Under the pieces are notes generated by a model. The model saw only the letters and a list, made by a program, of their open reading frames with translations, was not told the origin of the DNA and did not search any database. Both the position numbers and the translations under genes were made by a program. A DNA stretch of 5,551 nt from DASQFQ01 sp039934455. Lineage in GTDB: Bacteria; Actinomycetota; Thermoleophilia; Solirubrobacterales; Solirubrobacteraceae. The stretch spans positions 1 to 5,551 of the forward strand of contig JBDTMF010000258.1 in NCBI GenBank assembly GCA_039934455.1, in the 5' to 3' direction. Positions 5,206 through 5,551 of this stretch are shown one piece after another (within the stretch, counting starts at the first letter, position 1; each line of letters opens with the position of its first letter).

Positions 5206-5532
5206 ATGAACCGCTGGACCGGCACCGGCCACCTGACCAAGGACCCAAAGTTCCTGGAGACCGAGAGCGGGACCGCGATTTGCACGTTGCGGATCGCCGT
5301 CAAGCGCGCCGGCAAGCTGGGCCACGACGGGTACTTCGACGTCAAGTGCTTCGACGCTCAGGCCAACGCCTGCGCGCAGTAACTCAAGGCCGGGCGCGAG
5401 ATCGCCGTCGACGGCCGTCTACTGTTCGACGAGTTCCAGACCCAGGACGGCGCCTACGCCTCGCGGATCTACATCGTCGCCGAGCGCGTCGAGTTCCTAG
5501 TGCAGCGTTCCGTTAGTCCCTTGTATATGTAA
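5206..5532 (+). pseudogene. ssb: Single-stranded DNA-binding protein, interrupted by an in-frame stop and with an altered 3' end
   Basis: From the ATG at 5206 the frame begins MNRWTGTGHLTKDPKFLETE and continues SGTAICTLRIAV and GYFDVKCFDAQANACAQ, then meets TAA at 5380-5382 after 58 codons. The same frame resumes at once with LKAGREIAVDGRLLFDEFQ and DGAYASRIYIVAERVEFL, which is the rest of the OB fold. SSBs normally have Tyr at the stop position (AxYLxKGxxVAVDGRL), so one TAC-to-TAA change explains it. After VEFL the sequence loses resemblance to the family (VQRSVSPLYM, TAA at 5530-5532) and GC drops. The usual acidic C-terminal tail that recruits partner proteins is absent, although short element-borne SSBs may lack it too. 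SSBs coat single-stranded DNA in replication, repair and conjugation. A 58-residue product would lack part of the fold and is probably inactive. An assembly error is the main alternative. Confidence 0.85.
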
Positions 5533-5551
5533 AAGAGTTCGGGTACGGTCG
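5498..5551. mobile_element. Possible edge of another insertion sequence or recombination junction
   Basis: SSB homology stops at VEFL (codon ending near 5498). The following bases, starting GTGCAGCGTTCCGTTAGTCC, are close to half A/T, clearly unlike the GC-rich DNA to the left. The break follows a TA dinucleotide (in CTAG), the target used by IS630/mariner-type elements, which suggests an element end. No transposase or second terminus is visible, so the identity is a guess. Confidence 0.3.

Noticed and set aside
1..5551. CRISPR array or defence-system operon
   Set aside because: No regularly spaced repeats with unique spacers are present. The patatin gene has no nucleotidyltransferase, E1/E2-like or other CBASS-type partner beside it, so a phage-defence role is not supported here.

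Overview
The window is GC-rich DNA (roughly 70% by eye) that looks like a high-GC Actinomycetota genome or metagenomic contig. The IS1182-type transposase start, the short UspA-like protein and the SSB read like proteins of Thermoleophilia/Solirubrobacterales. That placement is inferred from remembered family resemblance, not from a search. Gene density is low, two of the five recognisable genes are broken, and mobile DNA sits at the left edge and possibly at the right edge. It reads as an accessory, decaying region.

Layout, left to right. (1) 1-232, minus strand: N-terminal 77 codons of an IS1182-family transposase running off the window, then about 370 bases with no gene. (2) 605-1069, plus strand: a 154-residue UspA-like (HUP-fold) protein with a glycine tail. 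(3) 1082-2255, minus strand, converging on it with only 12 bases between stops: a lipoprotein serine hydrolase of the beta-lactamase/class C fold, split by a one-base frameshift in a GGG run and also lacking the His of its third active-site motif. A good sigma70-type promoter lies just upstream. (4) 2302-2696: gene-free DNA whose right half holds four hairpins. (5) 2697-2876, minus strand: a doubtful 59-codon ORF behind the next gene. (6) 2911-4098, minus strand: a complete patatin-like phospholipase with all catalytic motifs. (7) 4099-5205: about 1.1 kb without a convincing gene, containing three 14-base tandem units, a very strong imperfect hairpin (22 of 23 pairs plus an outer 7-pair stem), and a purine-rich tract. 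(8) 5206-5532, plus strand: a single-stranded DNA-binding protein gene with a perfect Shine-Dalgarno sequence but an in-frame TAA at codon 59. Its end diverges into lower-GC DNA that may be the edge of another element.

The genes do not form an obvious pathway. The patatin gene and the small ORF after it could be one transcription unit, and the hydrolase and UspA-like genes are separate units on opposite strands. An SSB gene of this kind, beside insertion-sequence DNA and repeat-rich non-coding DNA, suggests a remnant of a plasmid or integrative element. I did not find a convincing new multi-gene system. The most unexplained piece is the repeat/hairpin/purine block at 4282-4556.
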